From NCBI GenBank assembly GCA_001709035.1, contig LVKA01000011.1:992001-1056000 (forward strand): a stretch of DNA of 64,000 nucleotides, read 5' to 3'. Positions 42,988-51,456 of the stretch are shown one piece after another; position 1 is the stretch's first letter, and each line of letters starts with the position of its first letter. The notes beneath the pieces were generated by a model. It had not been told where the DNA came from and did no database searches. It saw only the letters and a list, made by a program, of their open reading frames with translations. The stretch comes from Candidatus Thiodiazotropha endoloripes. Lineage in GTDB: Bacteria; Pseudomonadota; Gammaproteobacteria; Chromatiales; Chromatiaceae. Both the position numbers and the translations under genes were made by a program.

Positions 42988-45075
42988 ATGGGTGTAAGCA
43001 CAGAAACTGATTTTAAAGCACCAAACAAGGTTCAATTCAGCCGGGCCTTTATCGTCGATATGCTGTTTACCCTGCTGGCAGCGGTGATGACCGGACTGTC
43101 CGCTGGCGTGTTGCTGATCCTGCTGGTATTCGGCTGGAGTAGTGCACAGGCGGATCCAGCCGGTGAAACCGCAGCGGGGCTGCAGCTGATGAGCCTGGAT
43201 GGTCGTCAGATCGAGATGGCGCCACTGCTCAACACCCGAGTCGAGATCGATGTGGCCGGTATGCTGGCCTGGGTGAAAGTGGAGCAGGTCTTTACCAATC
43301 CCAGCCAGCTCTGGATGGAGGGTAACTACCAGTTTCCTCTGGCCGAAGGGAGTGCTGTGGAACGGATGAGGATGCAGATCGGCAAGCGGCACATTGAAGG
43401 GGTGATCGAGGAGAAGGCGGCGGCCAAACGGATCTTCAGGCAGGCCAGAGAGGCGGGCAAAAAGGCCAGTCTGCTGTCTCAGCAGAGGCCTAATATTTTT
43501 ACCCTTTCGGCAACCAATATTGCACCAGGTGAGCAGGTGCGGGTAACGATCGAATTTCAGCAGACCGTGCATTACTCCGGAGAGGAGTTTGAACTGCGCT
43601 TCCCTATGGTGGTTGCACCCCGCTATATCCCGAAGCAGTTGTCGCTGGATGAGGCAGCTTCCCTATCACCACCGGTGATTGCTGAAGGCGCCGGCCTGAT
43701 CAATCCCCTGGCGATGGAGGTTCGGATCGATGCCGGTATGCCACTGTCACAGGTGGTCAGCCGCTATCACCGGATGGTGGAAGAGCGGAAAGAGCCGGGC
43801 GTGGTCCATCTTCGATTGGCGGACGGTGAGGTGCAGGCAGATCGGGATATTGTCATCAACTGGCGACCTAAGATCGGTGCAGAGCCGGAACTGGCCCTGT
43901 TTCGCGAACAGTGGCAGGGTCAGGACTACGCCCTGCTGATGCTGATGCCACCGGCGTCAGCAACAGCAGCGGAAGCGCTCTCCAGGGAGCTGGTGTTCAT
44001 TATCGATCGTTCCGGATCGATGAGCGGTCCTTCCATGGCGCAGGCCAAAGCCGCCCTGAGACTGGCGGTCAGCCGTCTGCAGCCGGATGACCGGTTCAAT
44101 CTGATCGCCTTCAACAATCGCAGTCAATCCCTGTTCTCCAATCCCCAGTCCGCAACCGACACCAATCAGCAGCGGGCGTTGGCTTTTATCGATCGGCTGC
44201 GAGCCGATGGAGGAACCGAGATGATGCCGGCCCTTGAGCTGGCGCTGAACCAGCAGGCCCAGATGGAGCGCTTGCGCCAGATTGTCTTTCTCACCGATGG
44301 CAGTGTGGGCAATGAGCCGCAACTGTTCTCCCTGATCCAGGACAAGCTGGGCGATAGCCGGCTCTTCACGGTCGGTATCGGATCCGCGCCGAACAGCCAC
44401 TTCATGCAACGCGCCGCCGATTTTGGCCGTGGATCGTTCAGCTACATTGGGGAAATTTCCGAGGTCTCAAGCACCATGCAGGCACTTTTTACGAAGCTTG
44501 AGCACCCCAGCATGAGAGATATTCGGCTCGACTGGCAGGGCCGGGGAGAGTTGGATGTAGAGCCGGGGCGCCTACCCGACCTCTATCTTGGCGAACCTCT
44601 GCTACTGGCCCTTAAAGGGAGCGACCTCGATGGTCAGCTGCAGGTCGTGGGTGAGCGGGATGGTGTGGCCTGGAGACGACTGGTCGATCTTGGCCAGGGT
44701 GAGACTCAGCGTCCAGGAGTTCATGCCCTGTGGGCCAGGGAACGGATCAGATCGATCATGGCCTCGACCACCACGACCACGCCTCAACAGCGGCGTGAAG
44801 CGGTCCTGAAAATCGCCTTGGAGCATCAACTGATCTCACCCTATACCAGCCTGGTGGCCGTTGAGAAGACCCCGGTGCGTCCTCAGAACGAGTCACTTCA
44901 CAGTGGCGATCTACCGGTCAGTCTGCCCGCCGGCTGGTCTGCGCAGGCGGTATTTGGTCGCCTGCCCAGGACGGCTACCGGTGCACCGCTCAATCTGTTG
45001 CTCGGTATCGGTCTGTTGGGCCTGGCCTGGATAACCCTGCGTTTCGCTTCGAGGATTACTGGCCGATGGGTTTGA
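42988..45075 (+). CDS. Dedicated sortase target protein with VIT and VWA domains
   Basis: A 695-residue secreted protein. An N-terminal membrane/signal helix (about 12-52) leads to a VIT domain (about 65-190, NPSQLWMEGNYQFPL) and a VWA domain with MIDAS residues Asp340, Ser342, Ser344 (IIDRSGSMSG) and Thr/Asp ligands later (DGGTEMMPAL, FLTDGSVG). The C-terminus has LPRTA at 659-663, a hydrophobic helix and basic residues, i.e. a sortase sorting signal. The frame overlaps the sortase start by 10 bp. Substrate of the class GN sortase that follows; probably surface attached in an adhesion or envelope role. Confidence 0.92.
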   Translation: MGVSTETDFKAPNKVQFSRAFIVDMLFTLLAAVMTGLSAGVLLILLVFGWSSAQADPAGETAAGLQLMSLDGRQIEMAPLLNTRVEIDVAGMLAWVKVEQVFTNPSQLWMEGNYQFPLAEGSAVERMRMQIGKRHIEGVIEEKAAAKRIFRQAREAGKKASLLSQQRPNIFTLSATNIAPGEQVRVTIEFQQTVHYSGEEFELRFPMVVAPRYIPKQLSLDEAASLSPPVIAEGAGLINPLAMEVRIDAGMPLSQVVSRYHRMVEERKEPGVVHLRLADGEVQADRDIVINWRPKIGAEPELALFREQWQGQDYALLMLMPPASATAAEALSRELVFIIDRSGSMSGPSMAQAKAALRLAVSRLQPDDRFNLIAFNNRSQSLFSNPQSATDTNQQRALAFIDRLRADGGTEMMPALELALNQQAQMERLRQIVFLTDGSVGNEPQLFSLIQDKLGDSRLFTVGIGSAPNSHFMQRAADFGRGSFSYIGEISEVSSTMQALFTKLEHPSMRDIRLDWQGRGELDVEPGRLPDLYLGEPLLLALKGSDLDGQLQVVGERDGVAWRRLVDLGQGETQRPGVHALWARERIRSIMASTTTTTPQQRREAVLKIALEHQLISPYTSLVAVEKTPVRPQNESLHSGDLPVSLPAGWSAQAVFGRLPRTATGAPLNLLLGIGLLGLAWITLRFASRITGRWV

Positions 45076-45638
45076 GAGTGGCTCAGGCAATGGCCTTGCT
45101 GATGGCGCTATTTGGCTGCGGTATGGTGGTAAACGGGCTCTGGATCGAAGCCAAGGCCTGGCTCGCCGAGGGGTTGATCGATCTTGCCTGGCAGCGGACG
45201 CTGAACGGTCAGCGGCAGGTGACCCCCTGGCCCTGGGCCGATACCTGGCCGGTAGCCCGGCTCGAATCACCCCGCCTTGGGGTGAGTCGTCTGGTGCTGA
45301 GTGGCGACAGTGGCTCAACGCTGGCCTTTGGTCCGGGCTGGGCGGAACAGAGTACCCTGCCCGGTGGAGTGGGGCGCAGTTTTGTCTCCGGCCATCGTGA
45401 TACCCATTTTCGTTTTCTCGAAGATCTGCAGATCGGTGATATTCTCAAGCTTCAGGGAGGTGATGGCAGAGAGATGGATTATCGGGTGGTTGAGCGCCTG
45501 GTGGTGGATCAGCGGGCCGGTTGGCAGATCCCCCTGACTGGCCCTCAGGAGCTGTTGCTGATCACTTGCTTCCCGTTTGATGCCCTGATGCCTGGAGGGC
45601 CTCTTCGCTACATTGTGCGTGCTGAAATCACCGGTTAA
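45066..45638 (+). CDS. Class GN sortase
   Basis: A 190-residue membrane-anchored transpeptidase. N-terminal helix at about 5-27, then the sortase barrel with catalytic His110 (SGHRDTHF), Cys168 (LLITCFPF) and Arg181 (GPLRYIV), all intact. Class GN sortases occur in Gram-negative bacteria together with one dedicated target. Here the target is the overlapping upstream gene, so translation is coupled. A 9-bp hairpin without T-run follows at 45681-45712. Confidence 0.93.
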   Translation: MGLRVAQAMALLMALFGCGMVVNGLWIEAKAWLAEGLIDLAWQRTLNGQRQVTPWPWADTWPVARLESPRLGVSRLVLSGDSGSTLAFGPGWAEQSTLPGGVGRSFVSGHRDTHFRFLEDLQIGDILKLQGGDGREMDYRVVERLVVDQRAGWQIPLTGPQELLLITCFPFDALMPGGPLRYIVRAEITG

Positions 45639-45680
45639 ATCCACATTTGTGAGCGTTTCAGGTTAGAATCAAGTATCCGT

Positions 45681-45712
45681 CACCATCGGGTCGGCTATCC
45701 GCTCCGATGGTG
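45681..45712. terminator. Hairpin after the sortase operon
   Basis: CACCATCGG pairs perfectly with CCGATGGTG around a 14-nt loop. No T-run follows on the plus strand, so termination would need Rho or be partial. Confidence 0.35.
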
Positions 45713-45748
45713 TCGCACTGGAATCGTCAAATAGTTAAAAAACCGTCG

Positions 45749-46459
45749 ATGAAGCCGATCCGAATCTTCCGCCATATGGTCTGTAAACCTCCGGGCTATC
45801 TGGGGGACTATCTGCAGCAACGATCCATACCCTGGGAGTTGGTTTGTGTGGATGAGGCCAATCCGGTCCCCCAGAGCACGGATGATGTCTCCGCACTGGT
45901 CTTTATGGGGGCGGGTGTGAGTGTCAATGACCAGCTCTCCTGGATGGAGGGGGAGCTGGCACTGATCCGCAAGGCGATTGAACAGGATCTGCCGATCCTG
46001 GGGATCTGTTTCGGCGCCCAGATGATCAGTCGGGCGCTGGGTGGTGAGGTGACCCGGGGTGACGACATGGAGATCGGTTGGCATCCGGTGCGGGGGATTC
46101 CGCAGCATGACAAGGCGGGCTGGCTGCAGGGCTTGCCGGAGCAGTTCATGGCCTTTCACTGGCATGCGGATACCTTCACTTTACCTGCCGGCAGCCGATG
46201 GATCATGGAGAGTGACTGCTACCCCCACCAGGGATTTGCCTTGGGGGATCATCTGGGCCTGCAGTTTCATCTGGAGATGACACAGCCGATGATCAGGAAC
46301 TGGATTGAACGATATGGCAGCGATCTGGAGACTCACACGACCTGTCGCCAATCTGTCGAGACTATCTTGAAGAATCTGGATCTGCAGATTGACCGGCTGC
46401 ATGAGATCTCCGCTATTATCTACGGTAACTGGCTGAACAGAGTGCTATGCAGGGTATGA
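45749..46459 (+). CDS. Class I glutamine amidotransferase-like protein
   Basis: A 236-residue cytoplasmic protein with the triad of class I GATases: Cys87 in GICFGAQ, His174 and Glu176 in LQFHLEMT; VFMGAGVSVND and HWHADTF are further family stretches. Stand-alone members are often called GMP synthase-like amidotransferases and act on small molecules such as gamma-glutamyl compounds. The ATG at 45749 gives the usual MKPIRIFRH start; the frame extends to a GTG at 45707. Its end overlaps the next gene by 13 bp. Confidence 0.88.
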   Translation: MKPIRIFRHMVCKPPGYLGDYLQQRSIPWELVCVDEANPVPQSTDDVSALVFMGAGVSVNDQLSWMEGELALIRKAIEQDLPILGICFGAQMISRALGGEVTRGDDMEIGWHPVRGIPQHDKAGWLQGLPEQFMAFHWHADTFTLPAGSRWIMESDCYPHQGFALGDHLGLQFHLEMTQPMIRNWIERYGSDLETHTTCRQSVETILKNLDLQIDRLHEISAIIYGNWLNRVLCRV

Positions 46460-47187
46460 GGTTTTGGATTCTACTACTGGTTTCTGGCTGGGCACTGGCT
46501 GCCCAGGCCTCTTCCAATGCGCCACTTGAGGCTGTCATGGAGCGGTTGGATGGGGATGCCGGGCAGCGTATCGCCGCCCGTTTCGAACAGGTCGGTGTCG
46601 ATTTTCCGCCCCAGCGGGTGCAGCTGATCGCATTGAAAGAGAGCCGCCGTCTGGAGCTGTGGGCCTATTCACAACAGCGTTGGTGGTTCATCCACGACTA
46701 CGCGATCTTTGCCGCCAGCGGTGAGGCTGGACCCAAGCTGCGGGAGGGTGACAAACAGGTGCCGGAAGGTTTTTATCGCATCGTCGGCCTCAACCCCAAC
46801 AGCCATTTTCATCTGTCGATGAGGCTCAACTACCCAAACGCCTTCGATTGGGTGCAGGCGGGTCGTGAGGATCGTCATAAACCCGGCTCGAACATCTATA
46901 TCCACGGTAGTGCCTGGTCGGCCGGTTGCCTGGCCATCGGCAATCACTACATCGAGGAACTTTTCTACCTGGTGGCCAGGCTGGGTGTGGAGAAGGCCGC
47001 TGTGCTGATCGTCCCCTATGATTTCCGCAGCCGGGCAATCACGGCGACAGAAGAGCCTGCCTGGCTGGATGATCTCTACGGCTATCTGAAATTGCGCCTG
47101 GCTAAGTTTCCGTTGTCAGAGAAGCGGTTAGGCTGTGGTTTGGGTTGCACCAGGATTGGCTATGGAGCGCAATTGGCACCAAATTGA
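46447..47187 (+). CDS. L,D-transpeptidase family protein (YkuD)
   Basis: A 246-residue exported enzyme. Signal peptide (about 1-21, RFWILLLVSGWALAAQASS), then a YkuD catalytic domain with HGSAWSAGCLAIG: His153 and the nucleophile Cys161. These enzymes make 3-3 cross-links in peptidoglycan or attach lipoproteins to it; this shorter form without a LysM domain resembles murein L,D-transpeptidase YafK. The start overlaps the GATase gene; a second ATG is at 46456. Confidence 0.88.
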   Translation: MQGMRFWILLLVSGWALAAQASSNAPLEAVMERLDGDAGQRIAARFEQVGVDFPPQRVQLIALKESRRLELWAYSQQRWWFIHDYAIFAASGEAGPKLREGDKQVPEGFYRIVGLNPNSHFHLSMRLNYPNAFDWVQAGREDRHKPGSNIYIHGSAWSAGCLAIGNHYIEELFYLVARLGVEKAAVLIVPYDFRSRAITATEEPAWLDDLYGYLKLRLAKFPLSEKRLGCGLGCTRIGYGAQLAPN

Positions 47188-47271
47188 GCCTACCCGGCGT
47201 TTGTTGTAAAACTCACCTCAGGCAGGCTCACTGCGTGTGACGTTGAACGGGCTGACTAGCCGCGCTGCAGA

Positions 47272-47955
47272 CTACTTCAAATTCGCCAGATAGGTCGCCA
47301 CAGCCTCCATGTCCTGGTCATTCAGGCGGATGGCAACGCCAGTCATCCAGACATTGGTCCGTTTGCCGGTACGATCCCGGAACTCTTTCAGCATCTTCAC
47401 CACATAGTCGTAGCGCTGACCAGCCAATCGGGCATAGCCCTCCTGACCCCGGCCATTATCCCCATGACACTCCACACAGACCTCTTTGTAGATCCGCTGG
47501 CCTTCCTGCATCAACTCCGGTTTACCACCGCCGGAGAGTCTCATATCCATCTCTGCATAGTAGATGGCAATTTTGATCTTATCCTCAAGGGTGAAGGTTT
47601 TGGCCAGATTGCTCATCAGATAGTCGTTGCGACGACCATCGCCGAAGCGTTGAAACTGATCAACGATATAGACTGGATTCTGACCTGCCAGATTGGGCGT
47701 CAAAGGTTGTGTGGCCATACCGTCATCGCCATGGCAGGTATTGCACAATACCGTCCTGTTGCGGCCCTCTTTGGCCATACGCTTCTTCATTTTTTCATTG
47801 TTGGCAATCTCGGCAATGCGCTTTTCGAGCATGTTTCTCAGCTGCATCGCCTGATCGGAATCCACCTCTGCGATCACTGCCTGTTGCGCCGACAACAGCA
47901 GAAACAGAAGGGGGATAGAGAGTAATGGCTTAAAATAGCTAGACATCGCTTGCAT
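47272..47955 (-). CDS. Diheme cytochrome c, c4-like
   Basis: A 227-residue periplasmic cytochrome with a signal peptide (about 1-30) and two heme-binding motifs, CNTCH at 71-75 and CVECH at 160-164. The two halves each resemble a class I cytochrome c domain (AGQNPVYIVDQFQRF; AGQRYDYVVKMLKEF), the layout of cytochrome c4, an electron donor to terminal oxidases. It may take electrons from sulfur oxidation in this organism. A spacing insertion before the first heme (residues 35-65, Lys-rich) is slightly unusual. Confidence 0.9.
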   Translation of the reverse strand: MQAMSSYFKPLLSIPLLFLLLSAQQAVIAEVDSDQAMQLRNMLEKRIAEIANNEKMKKRMAKEGRNRTVLCNTCHGDDGMATQPLTPNLAGQNPVYIVDQFQRFGDGRRNDYLMSNLAKTFTLEDKIKIAIYYAEMDMRLSGGGKPELMQEGQRIYKEVCVECHGDNGRGQEGYARLAGQRYDYVVKMLKEFRDRTGKRTNVWMTGVAIRLNDQDMEAVATYLANLK

Positions 47956-48210
47956 ACTTATTCCTAACGCTGTTCAGTGTCCATGTCAGTATTTAGCGAC
48001 CGTCGTTTTTGAGACTTGATTCACGAAATTGAATTTTAGGCATTAATTGCCTGAAATCATCGATTTAATTCAATTTTGCAAAGCCATAAACGGGAACTGC
48101 CGGGCTTTTTTGCCTGTCGGCTAGGGTATCATGCCGCCTGGAACGCGTGCACAGTGGAAAACCTTCCAGCCGCGACTGATTGACTGATAGTACCGGAAAC
48201 CTGATTCAGC

Positions 48211-50535
48211 ATGGCGAAGCCCCGTAAAAAATCCGTTCGTAAACAGCGCAAGCCGAAACGGGGTGTTTCATGGCGGCGTTGGCTGTGGCTGATGGTGATC
48301 ACCCTGATGCTGGCCATGTTGTTGTACACCCTCTACCTGGATCGGGTGGTTCAGGCCCGCTTTGAGGGGCAGCGCTGGTCTCTACCAGCCAAAGTCTACG
48401 GTCGTTCACTCGATCTCTATCCCGGCGCACCGGTGACCCTGAACCACCTGGAGCAGACCCTGTTGGGACTGGGGTACCGTCAGGCCAAACACCCGGATCG
48501 GCCCGGTGAATACTCCAGCTACCGGGGTCGGGTGCTGCTGCGTACCCGGGCATTTCGCTTTCCCGATATCGATCGCCCCAGCGACTATCTGGAGGTCACT
48601 TTGGGCAGCCAGGGGGTTAGGTCCCTGAAACGGGCATCGAGCGGTGAACCAGTTGGCCACTATCGCATCGAACCCAGGCTGATCGGCAGTCTCAGGTCCG
48701 CCCATGGTGAGGATCGTATCCTGATGAGCCGGGATGAGCTCCCTGAACGGTTGGTTGCTGCCCTGATCGCTGTGGAGGATCGGAATTTTTATCACCACTT
48801 CGGTGTCGATCCGATCGCGATCGCTAGAGCTCTGTGGGCCAATCTGAGAGCCAAACGTGTGGTGCAGGGGGGGAGTACCCTGACCCAGCAACTGGTCAAA
48901 AACTTTTTTCTCAACCCGGAGCGGAGTCTGTGGCGTAAATTCAATGAGGCGCTGATGGCGGTGATTCTCGATTGGCGCTACAGCAAGGATGAGATTCTGC
49001 AGGCCTATTCTAATGAGATCTATCTGGGGCAGCAGGGTGGTCGCGCAATCCACGGTTTTGCGCTGGCCAGCCGTTTCTATTTCAACCGTCCGCTCGAGGA
49101 GCTCGATCTGCCTCGTGTGGCGATGCTGGTGACGCTGGTGCGTGGACCCTCGGCCTACGATCCCAGGCGTCACCCGAAACAGGCCAAACAGCGCCGCCAT
49201 CTGGTGCTTCAGCTGATGCGTGATCAGGGGGTGATCGATGCCCAGCAGGCGGCCAAGGCTCAACAGGCTCCTTTGGGTGTTGAGCAGGGTAGTCTGCACA
49301 GTTCCGGCAGCCCGGCGTTCATGGATCTGGTGAAGCGCCAATTGCGTCGGGACTACAAAGAGGCGGATCTGAATGCGGGTGGCTTAAGGGTCTTTTCAAC
49401 CCTCGACCCCTGGCTTCAGGAGCGCGCGGAACTGGCTTTGTCAAAACAGCTCAAAGCGCTGGAAAAGGCACGGGGGATAGCCGCAGGCAGTCTGCAGGGT
49501 GCCGTTACCCTGGCCGATGTGGAGACGGGTGAAGTGACGGCACTGGTCGGTGATCGAAACCCCCGCTACGCAGGATTCAACCGGGCACTCGATGCGGTAC
49601 GGCCTGTTGGTTCGCTGATCAAGCCAGCGATCTATCTCAGTGCCCTGAACCAGCCGGGACGCTATCAGCTGTTTACACCCCTGGAAGACAAGCCGATTCG
49701 CATCAAAGGGGCCAATGGTGAGATCTGGGCGCCGGATAATTACGACAATCTGATCCATGAGGATGTCAATCTGCAGCAAGCTTTGGTGGAGTCGCTGAAT
49801 CTGGCGACGGTCCATTTGGGGCTCACTGTCGGCTTGAAATCGGTGCTCGACAGCCTCTACCAGCTGGGTATCAGACGGCCGATCTCCGCCTATCCCTCCC
49901 TGCTGCTGGGTGCGGTCTCACTGTCGCCTCTTGAGATGACCCAGATGTACCAGACGCTGGCAAACGGAGGCTTCAGTGCGACACTGAAGTCGATTCGGGA
50001 GGTTACCGACAGCCAGGGCGAACCGCTCTCCCGCTACCCTCTGGAGATCGAGTCCAGAGCCGATAGCAAAGCGGTCTATCTGTTGCGACAGGCGCTCCAG
50101 GAGGTTACCCGCAGCGGTACCGGTAAGGCGTTACAATGGTTATTGCCGGCTAACATTGCAGTCGCCGGCAAGACCGGTACCACCGATAAGCTACGCGATA
50201 GCTGGTTTGCCGGCTTTGACCGTCGGCGGGTATCGGTGGCCTGGATCGGTCGTGATGACAATGCGCCAACCGGATTGACAGGCTCATCCGGCGCTATGCG
50301 GGTCTGGGCAGAACTGATGAACAGTATCGGTATCCAGTCACTGCTCGAGGATCTGCCAAGAGGCGTTGAGATGGTGGCCATAGATCCGGTTTCCGGGCTG
50401 CGGGGTGAGGGGTGTCGGGGTGCGGTAGACTATCCTGTTATCAGCGGGTCGATCACACTGGATAACGCGCCCTGTGCCAATAGCCATTCACTCATGGATG
50501 ACGGGGTGGAGTGGTTGCAGGGTTTGTTCAGATAG
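48211..50535 (+). CDS. mrcB: Penicillin-binding protein 1B
   Basis: A 774-residue bifunctional class A PBP of the inner membrane. A basic cytoplasmic N-terminus precedes one helix (about 28-47), the UB2H region (KVYGRSLDLYPG), the glycosyltransferase domain with Glu189 (VEDRNFYHHFGVD) and the transpeptidase domain with Ser468 (GSLIKPAIY), SLN and KTGTT. It polymerises and cross-links lateral-wall peptidoglycan. It ends 7 bp before a member of the dispersed palindrome family. Confidence 0.96.
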   Translation: MAKPRKKSVRKQRKPKRGVSWRRWLWLMVITLMLAMLLYTLYLDRVVQARFEGQRWSLPAKVYGRSLDLYPGAPVTLNHLEQTLLGLGYRQAKHPDRPGEYSSYRGRVLLRTRAFRFPDIDRPSDYLEVTLGSQGVRSLKRASSGEPVGHYRIEPRLIGSLRSAHGEDRILMSRDELPERLVAALIAVEDRNFYHHFGVDPIAIARALWANLRAKRVVQGGSTLTQQLVKNFFLNPERSLWRKFNEALMAVILDWRYSKDEILQAYSNEIYLGQQGGRAIHGFALASRFYFNRPLEELDLPRVAMLVTLVRGPSAYDPRRHPKQAKQRRHLVLQLMRDQGVIDAQQAAKAQQAPLGVEQGSLHSSGSPAFMDLVKRQLRRDYKEADLNAGGLRVFSTLDPWLQERAELALSKQLKALEKARGIAAGSLQGAVTLADVETGEVTALVGDRNPRYAGFNRALDAVRPVGSLIKPAIYLSALNQPGRYQLFTPLEDKPIRIKGANGEIWAPDNYDNLIHEDVNLQQALVESLNLATVHLGLTVGLKSVLDSLYQLGIRRPISAYPSLLLGAVSLSPLEMTQMYQTLANGGFSATLKSIREVTDSQGEPLSRYPLEIESRADSKAVYLLRQALQEVTRSGTGKALQWLLPANIAVAGKTGTTDKLRDSWFAGFDRRRVSVAWIGRDDNAPTGLTGSSGAMRVWAELMNSIGIQSLLEDLPRGVEMVAIDPVSGLRGEGCRGAVDYPVISGSITLDNAPCANSHSLMDDGVEWLQGLFR

Positions 50536-50541
50536 TCTTAG

Positions 50542-50560
50542 CACCTGTTAACAGGCCCTA
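50542..50560 (+). repeat. Short palindrome of the dispersed repeat after mrcB
   Basis: CACCTGTTAACAGGCCCTA, 7 bp after the stop codon, matches the ends of the MITE-like elements and resembles two ends joined. No T-run. Confidence 0.5.
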
Positions 50561-50619
50561 ACCTGAATGGCACTTAACTTAAGCACTAATACTCATTGCA
50601 TCTCGTTTTATCAGAGGGT

Positions 50620-50686
50620 TTTGGTGGGGCATGGCCCCACCCTACACCATGAATTCAACAGTAGGGTGGGGCCATGCCCCACCAAA
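50620..50686. repeat. Perfect 26-bp inverted repeat with 15-nt loop
   Basis: TTTGGTGGGGCATGGCCCCA and onward to 50645 pairs completely with 50661-50686. GC-rich palindromes of this type occur as REP-like repeats in many bacterial genomes. It is in the 344-bp gap (50536-50879) after mrcB and could also protect or terminate that transcript. Confidence 0.75.
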
Positions 50687-50879
50687 TAACGCTTAAGTAA
50701 GCCCCATTCGGCCCTAGCCTGTGTGTTGGCCCGGTCGTATAGTTTACTGTATTACATTTTACAAACGGCCACCCTTGGATTTTATTCTGTTGATGGATTG
50801 AGTGATGCGAAATGCGAAAGCAGTGGAAGATAGGCTACAATCCCGCCTGGACCTCAATCTCAATTCCGGGAGTTAAGGC

Positions 50880-51377
50880 TTGAGCGTATACGAAGCCGAC
50901 AAGTTGATCAGTCAGGCCAGGGTACTGGCTGCCGAGTATCGGCGTACCATGGGTAAGCCGCTGCCTGGCATCAGTAATGAAATTGCCGAATTCGATGCGA
51001 TCAAATTATTGCAGCTGGAGCCCAACAACACGCCAGAGGGGGGCTTTAACGCCATTGATCCTGAGCGTGACGGTAAACGCATCCAGATAAAATCCCGTAC
51101 CATTTTCGATGAGAGCAAATCGGGACAGCGCATTGGTCAGCTGAAGCTGGAGAAGAGCTGGGACAGTGTGGTGCTGGTCCTCATGGATGAAGATTATGAA
51201 CCCTATGAGATCTATGAAGCGGAACGGGAAGAGATTCTCGAATATATCGAGGAGAGCAGTAGCAACCGGGCCAAACGGGGGGCGATGTCAGTGGCCCGAT
51301 TCAAAATCATTGGAAGACTCGCCTGGACCAGAGAGAGTGGTCTTGAAGAGGAAGTCTGGGATAACCAGTCAGATTGA
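50880..51377 (+). CDS. Uncharacterised protein, endonuclease-like fold possible
   Basis: A 165-residue soluble protein starting with TTG, preceded by GGGAG at a good distance. The central stretch FNAIDPERDGKRIQIKSR is similar to the D-x(n)-(Q/E)xK core of PD-(D/E)XK nuclease-like DUF proteins, followed by SWDSVVLVLMDEDYEPYEIY. No catalytic role is proven, and no modification or restriction partner lies beside it. The next gene encodes a DinG-type helicase 79 bp later, so a link to DNA repair is conceivable. Confidence 0.68.
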   Translation: MSVYEADKLISQARVLAAEYRRTMGKPLPGISNEIAEFDAIKLLQLEPNNTPEGGFNAIDPERDGKRIQIKSRTIFDESKSGQRIGQLKLEKSWDSVVLVLMDEDYEPYEIYEAEREEILEYIEESSSNRAKRGAMSVARFKIIGRLAWTRESGLEEEVWDNQSD

Positions 51378-51456
51378 GTTTTCTCACCCGATAGGTCGAC
51401 ACATTTTATCGCAGTACCCAGCTTTTCAATCCAATGCATCCTCCAGTCACTGAATC

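Noticed and set aside
42849-43010. 53-codon frame overlapping the pdsO stop (ATGA)
   Set aside because: The overlap is attractive, but the Arg-rich composition and overlap with the next gene's start suggest a chance frame.
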